The notes: generated from the letters alone by a model not told the origin. A stretch of 64,000 bases of DNA from an uncultured Verrucomicrobiota bacterium (GCA_903869675.1 CAIQAB010000017.1:186001-250000), one strand, 5' to 3'; positions 28,037 through 38,235 are shown, numbered from the stretch's first letter. Numbers and translations are program-made.

Positions 28037-30652
28037 TCAGAGCGTGGCCCGCACTTTCTGGATCTCGTAGACCTCGATCTGATCGCCGATCTCGTAGCCA
28101 TTGAATTCGCCCAGCTTGATGCCGCACTCGAGGCCGGCGCGGACCTCGTTGGCGTCGTCCTTGAAGCGCTTGAGCGTGCTGACCTTGCCCTCGGCCACGA
28201 CCTCTTTCTTGCGACGGATGCGGGCGTTGGCATTGCGGGTGATCTTGCCCTCGGTCACGAGGCAGCCTGCCACGAAGCCCTTGGCCAGCGGGAAGGTAGC
28301 ACGCACCTCAGCGGCCCCGAGCTTGATCTCCTTGAGATCGGGCTCGAGCAGGTCGGCCATCATCTCCTTCACCTTGTCGGCGAGTTCGTAGATGATGCCA
28401 TAGGTCTCGATGCGCACGCCGTGGTGCTTGGCGAGCGGAGTTACGCCGTTCTCCAGCTTGGTGTTGAAGCCGATGATGACGGCGCCGCCAGTGCCGGCCA
28501 TGAGCACGTCGTTCTTGGTTACGAGGCCGACCTCGGTAGAAACGATCTCGAGCTCGACCTTGGTGGTCTTGATGCCCTCGAGCACGTGGCGGACCGCTTC
28601 GGTGGAGCCGAAGACGTCGGTCTTGATGATAACCTTGAGCACCTTCGACTGGTTCGCAGCGATGTCGGCGAAAAGTTGGTCGACCGACACGTTCTTGGGC
28701 GCGGCGGCGGCGGAGGTCTCCTCCTTTTTGATGCGGTTCTGCTCCTCCTCGGCGAGGTCCTCGGCAGCACGGGCGTTCTTGGCGACCTTGAACTGGGCGC
28801 CGCTATCCGGCGCGCCGGACCAACCGATGACACGAACGGGGGCGGAGGGCAGGGCCTCCTTGATGTTGGCCCCCTTGTCGTCAAACATCGCCCTGACTTT
28901 GCACCACTGGGCTCCGCACACCAGAGCGTCACCGATCTTCAAAGTGCCGCGCTGGATCAGCAGGGTGGCGAGAGGACCACGGCCTACGTCGACTTGGGAC
29001 TCGATGACGATGCCACTGGCCTCGGCCTTCGGGTTCGCCTTCAGCTCCAGCACATCAGCCTGCAGGATGATCATGTCGAGCAACTCGGACAAACCGGTGC
29101 CCTTCAGCGCGGAAACCGGCACGGTAACCGTTTCCCCTCCCCAGTCTTCCGAAGCGATGTTGCGCTCCTGCATCTGTTGTTTCACGCGATCGAGGTTAGC
29201 ACCCTTCACGTCCATCTTGTTTACCGCGACCATGGTGGTGACAGCGGCAGATTGGGCGTGTTTAAGGGCCTCGTCAGTCTGGGGCATGAAGCCGTCGTCC
29301 GCTGCCACCACCAGAATGGCGACGTCGGTGACGGACGCGCCGCGCGCTCGCATCTTGTTGAACGCGGCGTGACCGGGCGTGTCGAGAAAGGTGATCTTAC
29401 GGCCCGAGTGCTCGATCTGGTAGGCGCCGATGTGCTGGGTGATGCCGCCCGCCTCGCCGCTGGCGACATTAGCCTTGCGGATGGCGTCGAGCAGGGAGGT
29501 CTTGCCGTGGTCGACGTGGCCAAGGATACAAACCACCGGGGGACGCAGAGTGAGATTCTTGACCTCGTCCTCCTCGAGTTGCTTGGCCTTGGCGGCCTCC
29601 TTTTCCTTCTTGGAAACTTGGGGCGGCGGGCTCTCACCGCGATGCTTGATCTCCAGGAGGAAACCATGCTTTTCGGCGACCTTGGCCGCCACCTGCTCGT
29701 CGATGGACTGGTTAATCGAGGCGAATATACCCGCCTCCATGAGTTCCGAGATAAGCTTGAAGGGCCTCAGACCCAGAGTCGTCGCGAAATCGCGGACGAT
29801 GATGGGAGGCTTGAGATGAATGATTTTAACTCCGCCCTCCTCAGTGATGGTGGCAGCGGCGGCGGGCGCGATCGCGGTAGAGGCAAACCCCGGAGGACGC
29901 GGCGCGGCGGACGGGAAAGCCGGCAGAGCGCGCGGCGCACCGGCGGCGGGCGGCGGGGTCGGGCTCGGGGGACGCGAAGTAACGGCAACTGGTGCGACTG
30001 CGGGAGGCGCGAGCGGAGCGGGTGCGGCGATCTTGGGGCGAACCGGCGGGGGAGTGGCCGCGGATGGAGCCGGGGCGGCCGGGGCAGGCGCGGCCGGACG
30101 CAACCCGGGCGTGGGCAGGCTGGGCGCCGGGCGGGGTGCCGAAAAAGAGGGAGGAGTTGCGGGACTAGATAAGACCGGGCGTGGGGCACTCACCGGAGGA
30201 GTAATCGCGGGAGGACGGGAAACCGGCGGCGCAGGCGGGGCGCTTACCGGACGAGGAGCACTTACCGGCGCAGGGGCTGGAGCCACGGCAGGCGGGGCAA
30301 CGGCGGCAGGCGCAGTCGGTTGGGCGGTAGCGGCCCGGGCGCTCGCGGCCTCTTCCGCCAGGCGGGTGGCGGTCTCGGCCCGCTCGCGCACCACATCGTC
30401 CATGGACTTCACCGTCGGCACCTTGGGAGCGGAGGCAGCCGGAGCGGGGGGCGCGACAGGCTGGGCCGGGGCGACGACCGCGGGAGCCTTGGCCGCCATA
30501 TACTTCTCAAACTCCTCCATGTAGATCGTGCTCAGCGTGCTGGACACGGACTTGGTATCGGCCGACACAAACTTAAGCTCCTTCAGCAAGGCCAGCATGT
30601 CCTTGCCCTCCATGTTGTAACGTTTGGCGAATTCGTGGATACGGATGCTCAT
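28037..30652 (-). CDS. infB: Translation initiation factor IF-2
   Basis: An 871-residue IF-2. An N-terminal IF2_N region ([20 protein letters not shown]) is followed by a Pro/Ala-rich linker of about 200 residues. The GTPase core has G1 GHVDHGKTS near residue 375, G3 DTPGHAAF and G4 NKMD. Domains II to IV complete the fMet-tRNA binding part, ending with [20 protein letters not shown]. It delivers initiator tRNA to the 30S subunit. It follows nusA by 46 bases in the operon. Confidence 0.97.
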   Translation of the reverse strand: MSIRIHEFAKRYNMEGKDMLALLKELKFVSADTKSVSSTLSTIYMEEFEKYMAAKAPAVVAPAQPVAPPAPAASAPKVPTVKSMDDVVRERAETATRLAEEAASARAATAQPTAPAAVAPPAVAPAPAPVSAPRPVSAPPAPPVSRPPAITPPVSAPRPVLSSPATPPSFSAPRPAPSLPTPGLRPAAPAPAAPAPSAATPPPVRPKIAAPAPLAPPAVAPVAVTSRPPSPTPPPAAGAPRALPAFPSAAPRPPGFASTAIAPAAAATITEEGGVKIIHLKPPIIVRDFATTLGLRPFKLISELMEAGIFASINQSIDEQVAAKVAEKHGFLLEIKHRGESPPPQVSKKEKEAAKAKQLEEDEVKNLTLRPPVVCILGHVDHGKTSLLDAIRKANVASGEAGGITQHIGAYQIEHSGRKITFLDTPGHAAFNKMRARGASVTDVAILVVAADDGFMPQTDEALKHAQSAAVTTMVAVNKMDVKGANLDRVKQQMQERNIASEDWGGETVTVPVSALKGTGLSELLDMIILQADVLELKANPKAEASGIVIESQVDVGRGPLATLLIQRGTLKIGDALVCGAQWCKVRAMFDDKGANIKEALPSAPVRVIGWSGAPDSGAQFKVAKNARAAEDLAEEEQNRIKKEETSAAAAPKNVSVDQLFADIAANQSKVLKVIIKTDVFGSTEAVRHVLEGIKTTKVELEIVSTEVGLVTKNDVLMAGTGGAVIIGFNTKLENGVTPLAKHHGVRIETYGIIYELADKVKEMMADLLEPDLKEIKLGAAEVRATFPLAKGFVAGCLVTEGKITRNANARIRRKKEVVAEGKVSTLKRFKDDANEVRAGLECGIKLGEFNGYEIGDQIEVYEIQKVRATL

Positions 30653-30698
30653 TCGGGCGGCGGGCGTTGGAGGGATGAAATAAGGTAAAACGAAGGGA

Positions 30699-31925
30699 TC
30701 AGGCGCCGGCCACGGTTTGCATCACGGCGGCCGCTTCATCTGAGGAGAAGCCGGCCTCGACCAACGCATCTGCATCCACGCCTTCGAAGGCGGCGGGGGA
30801 ATTGATGCCGATCGCAACCAGACGCTCGGCAAGGGACTTTTCGAGCCCGAAAGCCAACACGAGGGACTTCACCGCTTGGGTGCGAGGATCCACGATCTCG
30901 TTCTTATGTTCCTCAATATCGATGCGCCAGCCGATGAGGCGGGAGGTTAGGCGGGCGTTTTGCCCCTTCTTGCCGATGGCAATAGCCAGATCGTCCGTGG
31001 CGACGCGCAGCAGGATACGCTTGCTGCGTTCATCCAGCACAATGTCGCGCGGCACCGCAGGCTTCAAAGCCTCGAGCACCATCTGCTTGGGATCGGCGAA
31101 CCAATTGATGATATCGACCTTCTCGCCATTCAATTCGCGCACGATGGTCTTCACCCGAGCGCCGCGGGCCCCAACGCAGGCCCCCACCGGATCGACCTTC
31201 GGGTCGGTGCTGGTGACGGCGATCTTGGTGCGATAACCCGGCTCGCGGGCAAAAGCCTCGATCTTGACGGTGCCATCAGCGATCTCGCCGACTTCAACCT
31301 CAAACAGACGACGCACGAACTTCGGGCTGCCGCGGGACAGAATCAGCTCGGGCCCGCGCGGGGTGCTCTCAATGGCCAGCAAGAGGGCGCGGATACGATC
31401 ACCGGGTTGGTATTCCTCACCGGGCACTTGCTCGCGACCGGGCAGGACAGCCTCGGATTTTCCGAGGTCTATGTAGATATCATTGCGTTCTTTACGACGG
31501 ACGGTGCCAGTCACGATATTGCCGACGCTATCCTTGTAGTCGTCGTAAATACGGTCCTTCTCAAACTGACGCAGCTTCTGCATCACCGCCTGCCGGGCGG
31601 TCTGGGCAGCGATGCGGCCGAGCTCGGCGGGATTGATTTCCTTATCCACCGTCTCACCGATTTGGGCGCCCGCACGGAGTGCCTGGGCCTTCTCGACATG
31701 AATTTCTTGCCGGGGATCGCCGACCGAATCCACCACCTTCAAAACCGCCCAAGCCTTGAGCTGGCCGTTCTTCGGGCTGATTTCGATCTTCAGATCCTGA
31801 CCAGAGTTCACCCCCCTGAGGGCGGCGGCCTTGATGGCGTTGACGATCGCCGCAATCATATCGGGACGCGCGATGCCCCGTTCCTTCTCCATGTATTCTA
31901 GGACGGCGAGGATTTCTTGGCTCAT
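30699..31925 (-). CDS. nusA: Transcription termination/antitermination factor NusA
   Basis: A 408-residue NusA. An N-terminal RNA-polymerase-binding domain (1 to about 125) is followed by S1 (about 130-200, [19 protein letters not shown]), then KH domains with [20 protein letters not shown] near 227 and [11 protein letters not shown] near 295, and a C-terminal stretch with a [14 protein letters not shown] helical motif. It is the first gene of nusA-infB-rbfA-nrnA-truB-ribF. RimP, which usually precedes nusA, is missing; an unrelated DUF2851 gene is upstream. A terminator hairpin lies about 20 bases before the ATG. Confidence 0.96.
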   Translation of the reverse strand: MSQEILAVLEYMEKERGIARPDMIAAIVNAIKAAALRGVNSGQDLKIEISPKNGQLKAWAVLKVVDSVGDPRQEIHVEKAQALRAGAQIGETVDKEINPAELGRIAAQTARQAVMQKLRQFEKDRIYDDYKDSVGNIVTGTVRRKERNDIYIDLGKSEAVLPGREQVPGEEYQPGDRIRALLLAIESTPRGPELILSRGSPKFVRRLFEVEVGEIADGTVKIEAFAREPGYRTKIAVTSTDPKVDPVGACVGARGARVKTIVRELNGEKVDIINWFADPKQMVLEALKPAVPRDIVLDERSKRILLRVATDDLAIAIGKKGQNARLTSRLIGWRIDIEEHKNEIVDPRTQAVKSLVLAFGLEKSLAERLVAIGINSPAAFEGVDADALVEAGFSSDEAAAVMQTVAGA

Positions 31926-31945
31926 GTGTTTCGAGTGTTAAGGGG

Positions 31946-31970
31946 AAAAAAAAAGCGGGCCGAAAGGCCC
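31946..31970 (-). terminator. Strong terminator hairpin just upstream of nusA
   Basis: GGGCC (31957-31961) and GGCCC (31966-31970) form a stem with a GAAA/TTTC loop. Read on the minus strand it is followed by nine T residues. It lies after the DUF2851 gene and only about 20 bases before the nusA ATG. It either ends the DUF2851 transcript or acts as a leader attenuator for nusA. Confidence 0.8.
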
Positions 31971-32029
31971 ACTTCTTGAAAAGTGAACTGTGATTGAGTC
32001 TAGCAGTAAGCGAAACGAGCAAAACTCTG

Positions 32030-33289
32030 TCAAGCCCCGCGCCCGCCCCGCGAAGCCAACGCGGCCAGCCATCCGAGCAAACCTTGCAAATGCCCCTGCG
32101 CGAGTGGCGCTTCCGGAGCTCCCCCAACCTCAAATTCCCGCGCCAAGCGCAACAACTCCTCCGGTGCATCCCCCGGATTCCACAGCCGCCAGCGCTCCGC
32201 CCAGCCCGAATCCGCCGTCTCCAGACCGGCGCCAAACCGCGCCGCCAATAGCGGTAACACCGCATCACACACCCAAGTGTCAAAGCGAGTGCCGGTCAAA
32301 ATACCCCCGCAAACATCCTGCGAAAGCGCCTTACGGGCCAAGCCCATTCGCAGTTGCCTGCGCTTGGAGCGTAAATCCGCCGTGCTTGACGCACCCAACT
32401 CAACCGCACCCCAAGAACCGCCGATAGCCGCCAACCGCTCTGGCCAGTCCGGCCTCGCCGCGATCCACTCCGCATATTGCGCAAGTCGCAAACAAGGACG
32501 ATTCGCCGGCCGCACCCCCGCGCTTTGCCACGGCTCCGCCGGCGCCTCCCAAGCCGCCTCGACCGAGACATCCCCCGCCCGCCACGCCGCCAGCGGGAAA
32601 CACTCGGCCACCGCCAGCATCGGCAAACGATTAGACCGATAACCCAGCACCTCCAAAGCCGACCGGTGGCACGCCTCCTCCCAGCCCAGCCGCCCGAGCC
32701 GCTCCGCCGCGAGACGGACTTTGTTCACCCAACGGCGCTCCGCTTGGCGTTCCAACTGAGCCCGCAGCACCGCCGGAGGCACCCCCGCAAGTTGCTCCCG
32801 CAAAAGGCTGTAGGGCCGGCCCGCAATACCCTCAACCGCCGCCTCCTCGGCGTAAGCCTCGAGATCGCGCTCCAGACGCGGCAATAATTCCAAAATCGGG
32901 ATGCGCCGCCCGCTCGCGCCCGCCGTCCACTCCCGCATGGAGGGAAACAAGACCACGTGAAGCACCACGCGGTCGTAAGCGGGGTCCTTGGCGTGACCAT
33001 GCGCATCCCAATCCGCCGCGCGCAAATGCACCTCGATGGAGCCGCGCAACACCTCACACGCCGGCCCCTCACCCACCTCAATCTCGGCATCCAGAAAATC
33101 AGGCCCGGCCAGCCGGTTCCACCGCCCCCGCCTCCGCAACCGCAGCGCGCGGCCGTCCCGCAGGTGAAGGCCGCGTCGGTCAAAATCACCTCGCGCCCAG
33201 ATGCGTTGCAGCAACTTTTCTGGAAACGAGAACGCGCCGTCCAGTCCGGCCAGCTCCGCCACGACATCTGCCGGACGGTCCGCGCTCAC
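32030..33289 (-). CDS. DUF2851 family protein
   Basis: A 419-residue protein of the DUF2851 family. Recognisable are the N-terminal EKLLQRIWARGDFDRRGLHL, the GRWNRLAGPDFLDAEI segment near 57, GSIEVHLRAADWDAHGH near 82 and the Trp/Arg-rich middle. The function is unknown; members are common in Bacteroidota and Verrucomicrobiota. No signal peptide, so probably cytoplasmic. Its ATG overlaps the stop of the upstream NYN-domain gene by four bases, suggesting a coupled pair with an RNA-related partner, which is inference. Confidence 0.75.
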   Translation of the reverse strand: MSADRPADVVAELAGLDGAFSFPEKLLQRIWARGDFDRRGLHLRDGRALRLRRRGRWNRLAGPDFLDAEIEVGEGPACEVLRGSIEVHLRAADWDAHGHAKDPAYDRVVLHVVLFPSMREWTAGASGRRIPILELLPRLERDLEAYAEEAAVEGIAGRPYSLLREQLAGVPPAVLRAQLERQAERRWVNKVRLAAERLGRLGWEEACHRSALEVLGYRSNRLPMLAVAECFPLAAWRAGDVSVEAAWEAPAEPWQSAGVRPANRPCLRLAQYAEWIAARPDWPERLAAIGGSWGAVELGASSTADLRSKRRQLRMGLARKALSQDVCGGILTGTRFDTWVCDAVLPLLAARFGAGLETADSGWAERWRLWNPGDAPEELLRLAREFEVGGAPEAPLAQGHLQGLLGWLAALASRGGRGA

Positions 33290-33771
33290 CGTCCCGCCCC
33301 TCCTCCGCGCCAGCCCCGCTCCGCCTCCGCGTTTCCCCGCGCGACTTGGCGCGCCTGTCTAGTATCAGCGGTATCGATACGTCGGGCCAGCCCCTCCGGG
33401 TCGCACCAGGCCGCGCCAGCCGCCTCCACGGTGACGCGTTCCGCCTGGTCCGCAGTCGCGACCAGGCAGCAACCCGGCGCGGCCGCCCGCCCCACCAGTT
33501 GCTCAATGACATCGTCCGCGGTCACCCCGGCCGGCGTATGCACGCACGAAAAACCCTCCGAATCCCCCACTGCCTCGATGCGCAAATCATCGCCTCGCCC
33601 GTCAAAAACCACCGTAACGCGCCAGGCGGAAAAATCATGCAGCACCGCCACCCGACGCAACAGGAGCGCCTTCGCCGCCTCGCGGTCGCGGCGCGCCAGC
33701 ACACGCGTGTCTGCCCACGCTTGAACCACGTTGGAGCCGTCAACAAGCAGATGCGTCTGGGGATCCGGCAT
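33286..33771 (-). CDS. NYN-domain (YacP-like) putative ribonuclease
   Basis: A 161-residue NYN/PIN-like domain protein of the YacP type. The core HLLVDGSNVVQAW near residue 7 carries the first acidic position; further acidic sites are VVFDGRGDD near 61, GVTADDVIEQLV near 89 and LVATADQAERVTVEAAG. B. subtilis YacP/Rae1 is a ribosome-associated endoribonuclease; the same role here is inference. An upstream in-frame extension is Ala/Ser-rich and overlaps the opposite-strand hflC-like gene, so the ATG before PDPQTHLLVDG is used. Confidence 0.8.
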   Translation of the reverse strand: MPDPQTHLLVDGSNVVQAWADTRVLARRDREAAKALLLRRVAVLHDFSAWRVTVVFDGRGDDLRIEAVGDSEGFSCVHTPAGVTADDVIEQLVGRAAAPGCCLVATADQAERVTVEAAGAAWCDPEGLARRIDTADTRQARQVARGNAEAERGWRGGGAGR

Positions 33772-33868
33772 AAAGGGATGTGAACCTGCCCCACGCTCGC
33801 GCCGGAGCCCGGAGGCGGCAAGGCCGGAAGCGCTTGCGAATGCCACGGCCGCGGCACTTGCTGGCGCC

Positions 33869-34705
33869 ATGAACCCCTCCTCACTCGGCAAACTCATCGG
33901 CACCGTAATCCTCATCCTGGTCCTGGTTGTCGCCGCCTCGCAGTCTACCTATGTGGTCGAGCCCGGCACGCGCGGCGTATTGGTGACCCTCGGGAAGGTT
34001 TCCCCCGCGCCCCTGACAGAGGGTTTCGGCACCAAGTCACCTTTCATTTCCCACGTGCAGACCGTCCTGATCCGCCAGCAAACCCGCGATCTGCCCGCCG
34101 AGTGTTACTCGTCCGACCTCCAGCAGGTGAATATCCAGCTCCGGGTGCTTTTCCGCATACCCGAGGCCTCGGTGGTGAAGATCTACCAAGACTACGCCGG
34201 CGACCCCTTTGACAGCCTCGTCGCCCCTCGCGTGCAGGAGGCCTTGAAGGAGGTCACCGCGATGCAAAGCGCCGAGCAGATCGTTAAGAAGCGCGAGGAG
34301 ATAAAAACCCACGCCCTCGCCTCGACCCGTGAAAAGTTGAAAACCCTGCTCACCATTGAGGACATAGTCCTGGAAAACATCACGCTTTCGAAGGAGCTGG
34401 AGACCGCCATCGAGTCGAAGATGGTGCAAGAGCAGGAGGCGGCCAAGGCCCGCTTCACCCAGCTAAAATCCCAGATCGAAGCCGACACCGCCATCATCAA
34501 GGCCAAGGGCGAGGCAGAGGCCATCCGCATCCGCGGCGAAGCCCTGCGCGACACGCCGGGGCTGATCCAACTCCAGATCGTGGAAAAATGGGATGGTCGC
34601 GCACCTCTTGTCATCGGGGGCGGCGCAGGCGGCGAAAACGCCGGCACCAACTTCATCCTTCCGCTCAACACCCTGCCCGCCTCCCCCGCCACCACGCGTC
34701 CTTGA
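33869..34705 (+). CDS. SPFH-domain (HflC/prohibitin-like) membrane protein
   Basis: A 278-residue protein. An N-terminal membrane segment (about residues 8-24) precedes an SPFH/Band-7 domain beginning VEPGTRGVLVTLGKVS, followed by a long coiled-coil (about 130-235; ESKMVQEQEAAKARFTQLKS). HflC and prohibitins form large rings in the membrane that hold proteases or organise domains. The neighbour order (small membrane protein, GT2, DUF1080) is not that of hflK-hflC-ftsH, and no HflK is seen. A spurious upstream extension overlaps the NYN gene. Confidence 0.85.
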   Translation: MNPSSLGKLIGTVILILVLVVAASQSTYVVEPGTRGVLVTLGKVSPAPLTEGFGTKSPFISHVQTVLIRQQTRDLPAECYSSDLQQVNIQLRVLFRIPEASVVKIYQDYAGDPFDSLVAPRVQEALKEVTAMQSAEQIVKKREEIKTHALASTREKLKTLLTIEDIVLENITLSKELETAIESKMVQEQEAAKARFTQLKSQIEADTAIIKAKGEAEAIRIRGEALRDTPGLIQLQIVEKWDGRAPLVIGGGAGGENAGTNFILPLNTLPASPATTRP

Positions 34706-34718
34706 ACCACCTATCGCG

Positions 34719-34937
34719 ATGCGCAATGTAACCCCGCCCGAACCCCGCCCGCCTAGGGTTTCACGCGTCCTCACGCTGGCGGCCGCCGTGGTGGCGGTCG
34801 GCCTGCTCTGCGTGCTTTTCCCGCGCATACTGGCCTTCGTCGAACTGGCCGCGCGAGAACTGCGCTACCTCTGGTGGCTAGTGCTGCTCGCCGCCCTGGG
34901 TCTCTACTTTTTCTTTTTCTTCGGCCGGAAAAAATAA
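34719..34937 (+). CDS. Small two-helix membrane protein
   Basis: A 72-residue protein with two hydrophobic segments (about residues 17-40 and 47-66) separated by a short loop AARELRYLWW, and a basic end GRKK. It starts 13 bases after the SPFH gene and ends 13 before the GT2 gene, so it is probably in the same transcript. No family recognised. It may be a partner of the SPFH protein, which is inference from position only. Confidence 0.6.
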   Translation: MRNVTPPEPRPPRVSRVLTLAAAVVAVGLLCVLFPRILAFVELAARELRYLWWLVLLAALGLYFFFFFGRKK

Positions 34938-34950
34938 ACCTCCACCCGCA

Positions 34951-35703
34951 GTGCCACCCGCTCCCGGCGTCCTCTGTATCCCCGCCTTTCGCGAGGCGGA
35001 CCGACTGCCCGCCTTTCTCGACGAGCTGGTCACGGCGCTCGCGCCCGCCCCCTATCCCATCCACATCCAGATCGTGGATGACGGTTCGCCCGCCGCCGAG
35101 CGCGAGCGGCTTTTCTCCGCACTGATTTCTCGCGTGTCCGGGGCCTGCACGCTCCCACCGCCGCTCGCCCTCCCGGCCAATACCCGCAAAGGCGGCGCCA
35201 TCCTGGCCGGTTGGCGCGCCCATCCCGACGCCGCCTGGTTCGCCTTCGTCGATGCCGACGGCGCCGTTCCCGCCCGAGAAGTCCGCCGCCTGCTGGACGC
35301 CGCTACGGCCGTGCTGGAACACCCCTGCGCCTGGTTCGCGGTGCGGAGCCCGGGCCCGACGGTGCGCCGCGATGTTCTGCGTGCGTTGGCCGGAAAAGTT
35401 TTTTCCACCCTCGCCGGCCACATCGCGGGCCGTGCGCTCACCGACATCCAATGTGGCCTGAAATTCGTGCCGGCGGCCGCGTGGCGGGCGATCGAGCCAG
35501 AATTTCAAGGGTCTGGACTCTGCTTCGACGCGGAACTACTCGGCCGCATTGGCCGCCTAACGTGGGCCGTCGAGGAATTCCCCATCGCTTGGCAGGAAAA
35601 AACCGGCGGCTCCGTCCGTCTCTGGCCGGACGCTCCCCGCATGCTCTTCGAGTTGGCCCGCCTGCACCGTATGCTATCCCCTTTATCACGCCCCACCCCA
35701 TGA
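34951..35703 (+). CDS. Family 2 glycosyltransferase (dolichyl-phosphate mannosyltransferase-like)
   Basis: A 250-residue GT-A enzyme. The nucleotide-sugar binding motif is IQIVDDGSPAAE near residue 36; the metal motif FVDADGAV is near 92; TDIQCGLKFVPAAAWRAI and the late WQEKTGGSVRLWPD are typical of the polyprenyl-phosphate transferases. No membrane segment is obvious. The start is GTG 13 bases after the small membrane protein gene. It may transfer a sugar to a lipid carrier. Its stop overlaps the DUF1080 start. Confidence 0.82.
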   Translation: MPPAPGVLCIPAFREADRLPAFLDELVTALAPAPYPIHIQIVDDGSPAAERERLFSALISRVSGACTLPPPLALPANTRKGGAILAGWRAHPDAAWFAFVDADGAVPAREVRRLLDAATAVLEHPCAWFAVRSPGPTVRRDVLRALAGKVFSTLAGHIAGRALTDIQCGLKFVPAAAWRAIEPEFQGSGLCFDAELLGRIGRLTWAVEEFPIAWQEKTGGSVRLWPDAPRMLFELARLHRMLSPLSRPTP

Positions 35704-36473
35704 TGTGCCCCTCCCGCTCCCGTTGGTTTTTATCCCTGCTGCTTGGCTTCGCCTGCGTCCGCGCGGACGAGCCAGTTGCCACTTCTGGTATCACCCATGA
35801 ATGGGGTGTGCACGACCCCGCCAGGCCCCGCCCTGCACCAGTCGCACCCTGTGCCGCCGACGCCCTCGCCGCCTTGTCCATCGCGCCCGCAGGTGCGGTG
35901 ATGCTGTTTGACGGGACCGATCTGGCCGCCTGGCAGCCGTCCATCTGGAAGGTAGAGAACCGTTGCCTCGAAGTCGTCCCCAAGAGCGCCCCGCTAACCA
36001 GCCGGCAGGCGTTCGGCTCCTGCCACCTCCATCTGGAATGGCGCGCACCCTCGCCAGCGACCGGAGAAGGTCAGAACCGGGGCAACAGCGGCGTGTTCTT
36101 GCAGGGCCGTTACGAAGTCCAAGTCCTCGATAATTATGAAAACACGACCTACGCGGACGGCTATGCCGGCGCCGCCTACGGCCAGAATCCCCCGCGCGTC
36201 GATCCCTGCCGCCCGGCCGGCGAGTGGAATACTTACGACATCTTTTTTCGCGCCCCGCGCTTTTCGGCCGACGGCTCTGTGACCCGCCACGCCGCCGTGA
36301 CCGTGCTGTTCAACGGCGTGCTCGTGCAGGACAACTTCGAGTTTACCGGTCCGACCGCACACAAAAAACGCCCCCCTTACTCCGCCCATCCCGCCGAGGT
36401 TCCGCTGGAGCTCCAGGAACACGGTTGCCGTGTGCGTTTCCGTAACATCTGGATCGTGCCCGTCGCTGACTAA
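35700..36473 (+). CDS. Secreted DUF1080 (3-keto-disaccharide hydrolase-like) protein
   Basis: A 257-residue exported protein. A signal peptide (1 to about 22, ending VRADE) precedes a DUF1080 domain: MLFDGTDLAAWQ near 67, NSGVFLQGRYEVQVLDN near 127 and the GEWNTYDIFFRAPRF stretch near 177 are characteristic. The family has a concanavalin-like fold, and some members hydrolyse 3-keto-glycosides. An unusual insert of about 30 residues lies between the signal peptide and the domain. It overlaps the GT2 gene by four bases (ATGA). Confidence 0.85.
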   Translation: MMCPSRSRWFLSLLLGFACVRADEPVATSGITHEWGVHDPARPRPAPVAPCAADALAALSIAPAGAVMLFDGTDLAAWQPSIWKVENRCLEVVPKSAPLTSRQAFGSCHLHLEWRAPSPATGEGQNRGNSGVFLQGRYEVQVLDNYENTTYADGYAGAAYGQNPPRVDPCRPAGEWNTYDIFFRAPRFSADGSVTRHAAVTVLFNGVLVQDNFEFTGPTAHKKRPPYSAHPAEVPLELQEHGCRVRFRNIWIVPVAD

Positions 36474-36530
36474 ACGCGCCCGCGCGGGGCGGCGTTGACC
36501 GGCAGGCGCGGGCCGTGCACGGTCCGCCGC

Positions 36531-38072
36531 ATGTCCGAAAGCAAAGCTCCCTCCATCCTGGTTATCGATGATGACGCCGAAGTCCGCTACTCGCTCGGGC
36601 GCGTGCTTTCCTCAAAAAAATACCAGGTGCTCGAGGCCGGCAGCGGCGAAGCCGGTGTAGCCGCGGTGAAAAAGGGCCCGACGCCCGATCTGATCTTCCT
36701 CGATGTGCGCATGGGCGGGATGAGCGGCCTAGAGGCGCTGCAACACATCCGCGCGGCAAATCCGAAGCAGTTGGTGATCCTCATGACCGCGTTTGGCACC
36801 GCCCAGACCGCGATCGAGGCGATGAAATACGGCGCCTTTGACTACATCATGAAGCCCTTCGACCCGGCGAAGGTGCTCGCACTGGCCGAGAACGCCCTGA
36901 AGGCCCACGCGGATATGCGCTCGGCCGGCGACTACAAACCAAGCATCAACGCCGACGACTATCGCGAAGGCATCGTGGGCGCGTCACCGGTCATGCAGGA
37001 CGTGTTTAAGGTCATCGGCCAGGTCACGGCGAGCGATGTGACGGTGATGATCACCGGCGAGAGCGGCACGGGCAAGGAACTGGTCGCGCGCTCGATCTGG
37101 AAGCACTCGCACCGGGCCAAGGGCAACTTCATCGCCGTCAACTGCGCCGCTATCCCCGACAATCTGATCGAGAGCGAACTCTTTGGTCACGAGAAGGGAT
37201 CGTTCACTGGCGCCACCAACCAGCGCATCGGCAAATTCGAACTTTGCGACCGCGGGACCATCTTTCTCGACGAAATCGGCGACATGGCGCTGGCGACCCA
37301 GACCAAAATCCTGCGCGTGCTCCAGCAAGGCGAGATCCAACGAGTCGGCGGCACCGACACCATCAGGGTGGACGTGCGCATCCTCGCTGCGACAAACAAG
37401 GATCTCGAATCCATGGTGAAGGCGAAGACCTTCCGCGAAGACCTCTACTACCGCCTGAACGTGGTGCGCATCAAGATGCCGCCCCTACGCGACCGCCGAG
37501 AAGACATTCCGCAAATTGTCGATTTCACGCTGCAAAATCTGGTGAAACAAAAAAAGGCCCGCGTCGCGAAGGTCGCGCCCGAGGCGATGGCAGTGCTCGC
37601 CCGCTACGACTGGCCCGGCAATGTGCGCGAGTTGGAGAATCTGGTCTACCGCAGTGCGGTGATCGCCCAAGGCGACGCCATTCTCGTGAAGGATCTCCCG
37701 GCCGAGGTGTTGGCGGCGGCAGGCGCTGGTTCTACGCCCGCCGAACCGGCGAATCCCACCCCGCCCACCGGAGCAGGTAACCGGGTTTCAACGCCCCCGA
37801 CGGCGATAGCAGCCCACCAGGGGCACCAGTCTGCGACCCCGGCGATGGTTTCAGGGTCAGCCCCGTCGGTAACCGTCGAGCAGGCCTTGGACTTCCTGCA
37901 ATCAGAGCTCAGCAAACTTGAGGAGCCGATTTTAGAACGTCTCGAGAGGGAGATGATCGTGCGCTCGTTCAAGGCCCTAGACGGCAACCTCGCCCGCACC
38001 GCTGAATTACTGGGGATGACGCGGGCCACGCTGCGCAAACGGGTCGAAGAACTCGGCCTGCAGCCAAGCTGA
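36531..38072 (+). CDS. NtrC-family sigma-54-dependent response regulator
   Basis: A 513-residue regulator. The receiver domain (about 8-120) has phospho-acceptor Asp58 in IFLDVR and Lys108 in YIMKPF. The AAA+ domain (about 146-385) has Walker A GESGTGKE at 176-183, sigma-54 contact loop GSFTGA at 223-228 and Walker [13 protein letters not shown] Pro/Ala-rich linker leads to a Fis-type helix-turn-helix (about 465-510, [20 protein letters not shown]). It activates sigma-54 promoters after phosphorylation by a histidine kinase, which is not adjacent. The loop is GSFTGA rather than the commoner GAFTGA, a known functional variant. Confidence 0.94.
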   Translation: MSESKAPSILVIDDDAEVRYSLGRVLSSKKYQVLEAGSGEAGVAAVKKGPTPDLIFLDVRMGGMSGLEALQHIRAANPKQLVILMTAFGTAQTAIEAMKYGAFDYIMKPFDPAKVLALAENALKAHADMRSAGDYKPSINADDYREGIVGASPVMQDVFKVIGQVTASDVTVMITGESGTGKELVARSIWKHSHRAKGNFIAVNCAAIPDNLIESELFGHEKGSFTGATNQRIGKFELCDRGTIFLDEIGDMALATQTKILRVLQQGEIQRVGGTDTIRVDVRILAATNKDLESMVKAKTFREDLYYRLNVVRIKMPPLRDRREDIPQIVDFTLQNLVKQKKARVAKVAPEAMAVLARYDWPGNVRELENLVYRSAVIAQGDAILVKDLPAEVLAAAGAGSTPAEPANPTPPTGAGNRVSTPPTAIAAHQGHQSATPAMVSGSAPSVTVEQALDFLQSELSKLEEPILERLEREMIVRSFKALDGNLARTAELLGMTRATLRKRVEELGLQPS

Positions 38073-38147
38073 CCGAGAGGCGGTAAAAGCACATTTTTTC
38101 CATCGCCGTGCACGCGCACAACCGTTCAGAGTCAGCTAAGATATTTC

Positions 38148-38235
38148 GGAAGGGTGGCAGAGTGGTCGATTGCTCCAGCCTTGAAATCTGGCGAACCGAA
38201 AGGTTCCGGGGGTTCGAATCCCTCCCCTTCCGCCA
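38148..38235 (+). tRNA. tRNA-Ser (anticodon UGA)
   Basis: The acceptor stem GGAAGGG pairs with CCCTTCC, discriminator G and encoded CCA follow. The anticodon loop CTTGAAA holds TGA, and the anticodon stem CCAGC/TCTGG has a single mismatched closing pair. The long variable arm (GCGAACCGAAAGGTTC) marks a class II tRNA, and the T-loop GGTTCGAATCC is standard. Length 88 including CCA. No duplicated 3-prime end was found nearby, so no sign of integration here. Confidence 0.95.

Noticed and set aside
27995-30172. A 725-codon plus-strand frame opposite infB
   Set aside because: It lies entirely over infB, has no recognisable domain, and reads as biased low-complexity Leu/Asp/Gly. Minus-strand infB is certain.
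38148-38235. tRNA-Ser as an integration site
   Set aside because: No duplicated 3-prime tRNA segment and no integrase or foreign-looking genes were seen beside it.
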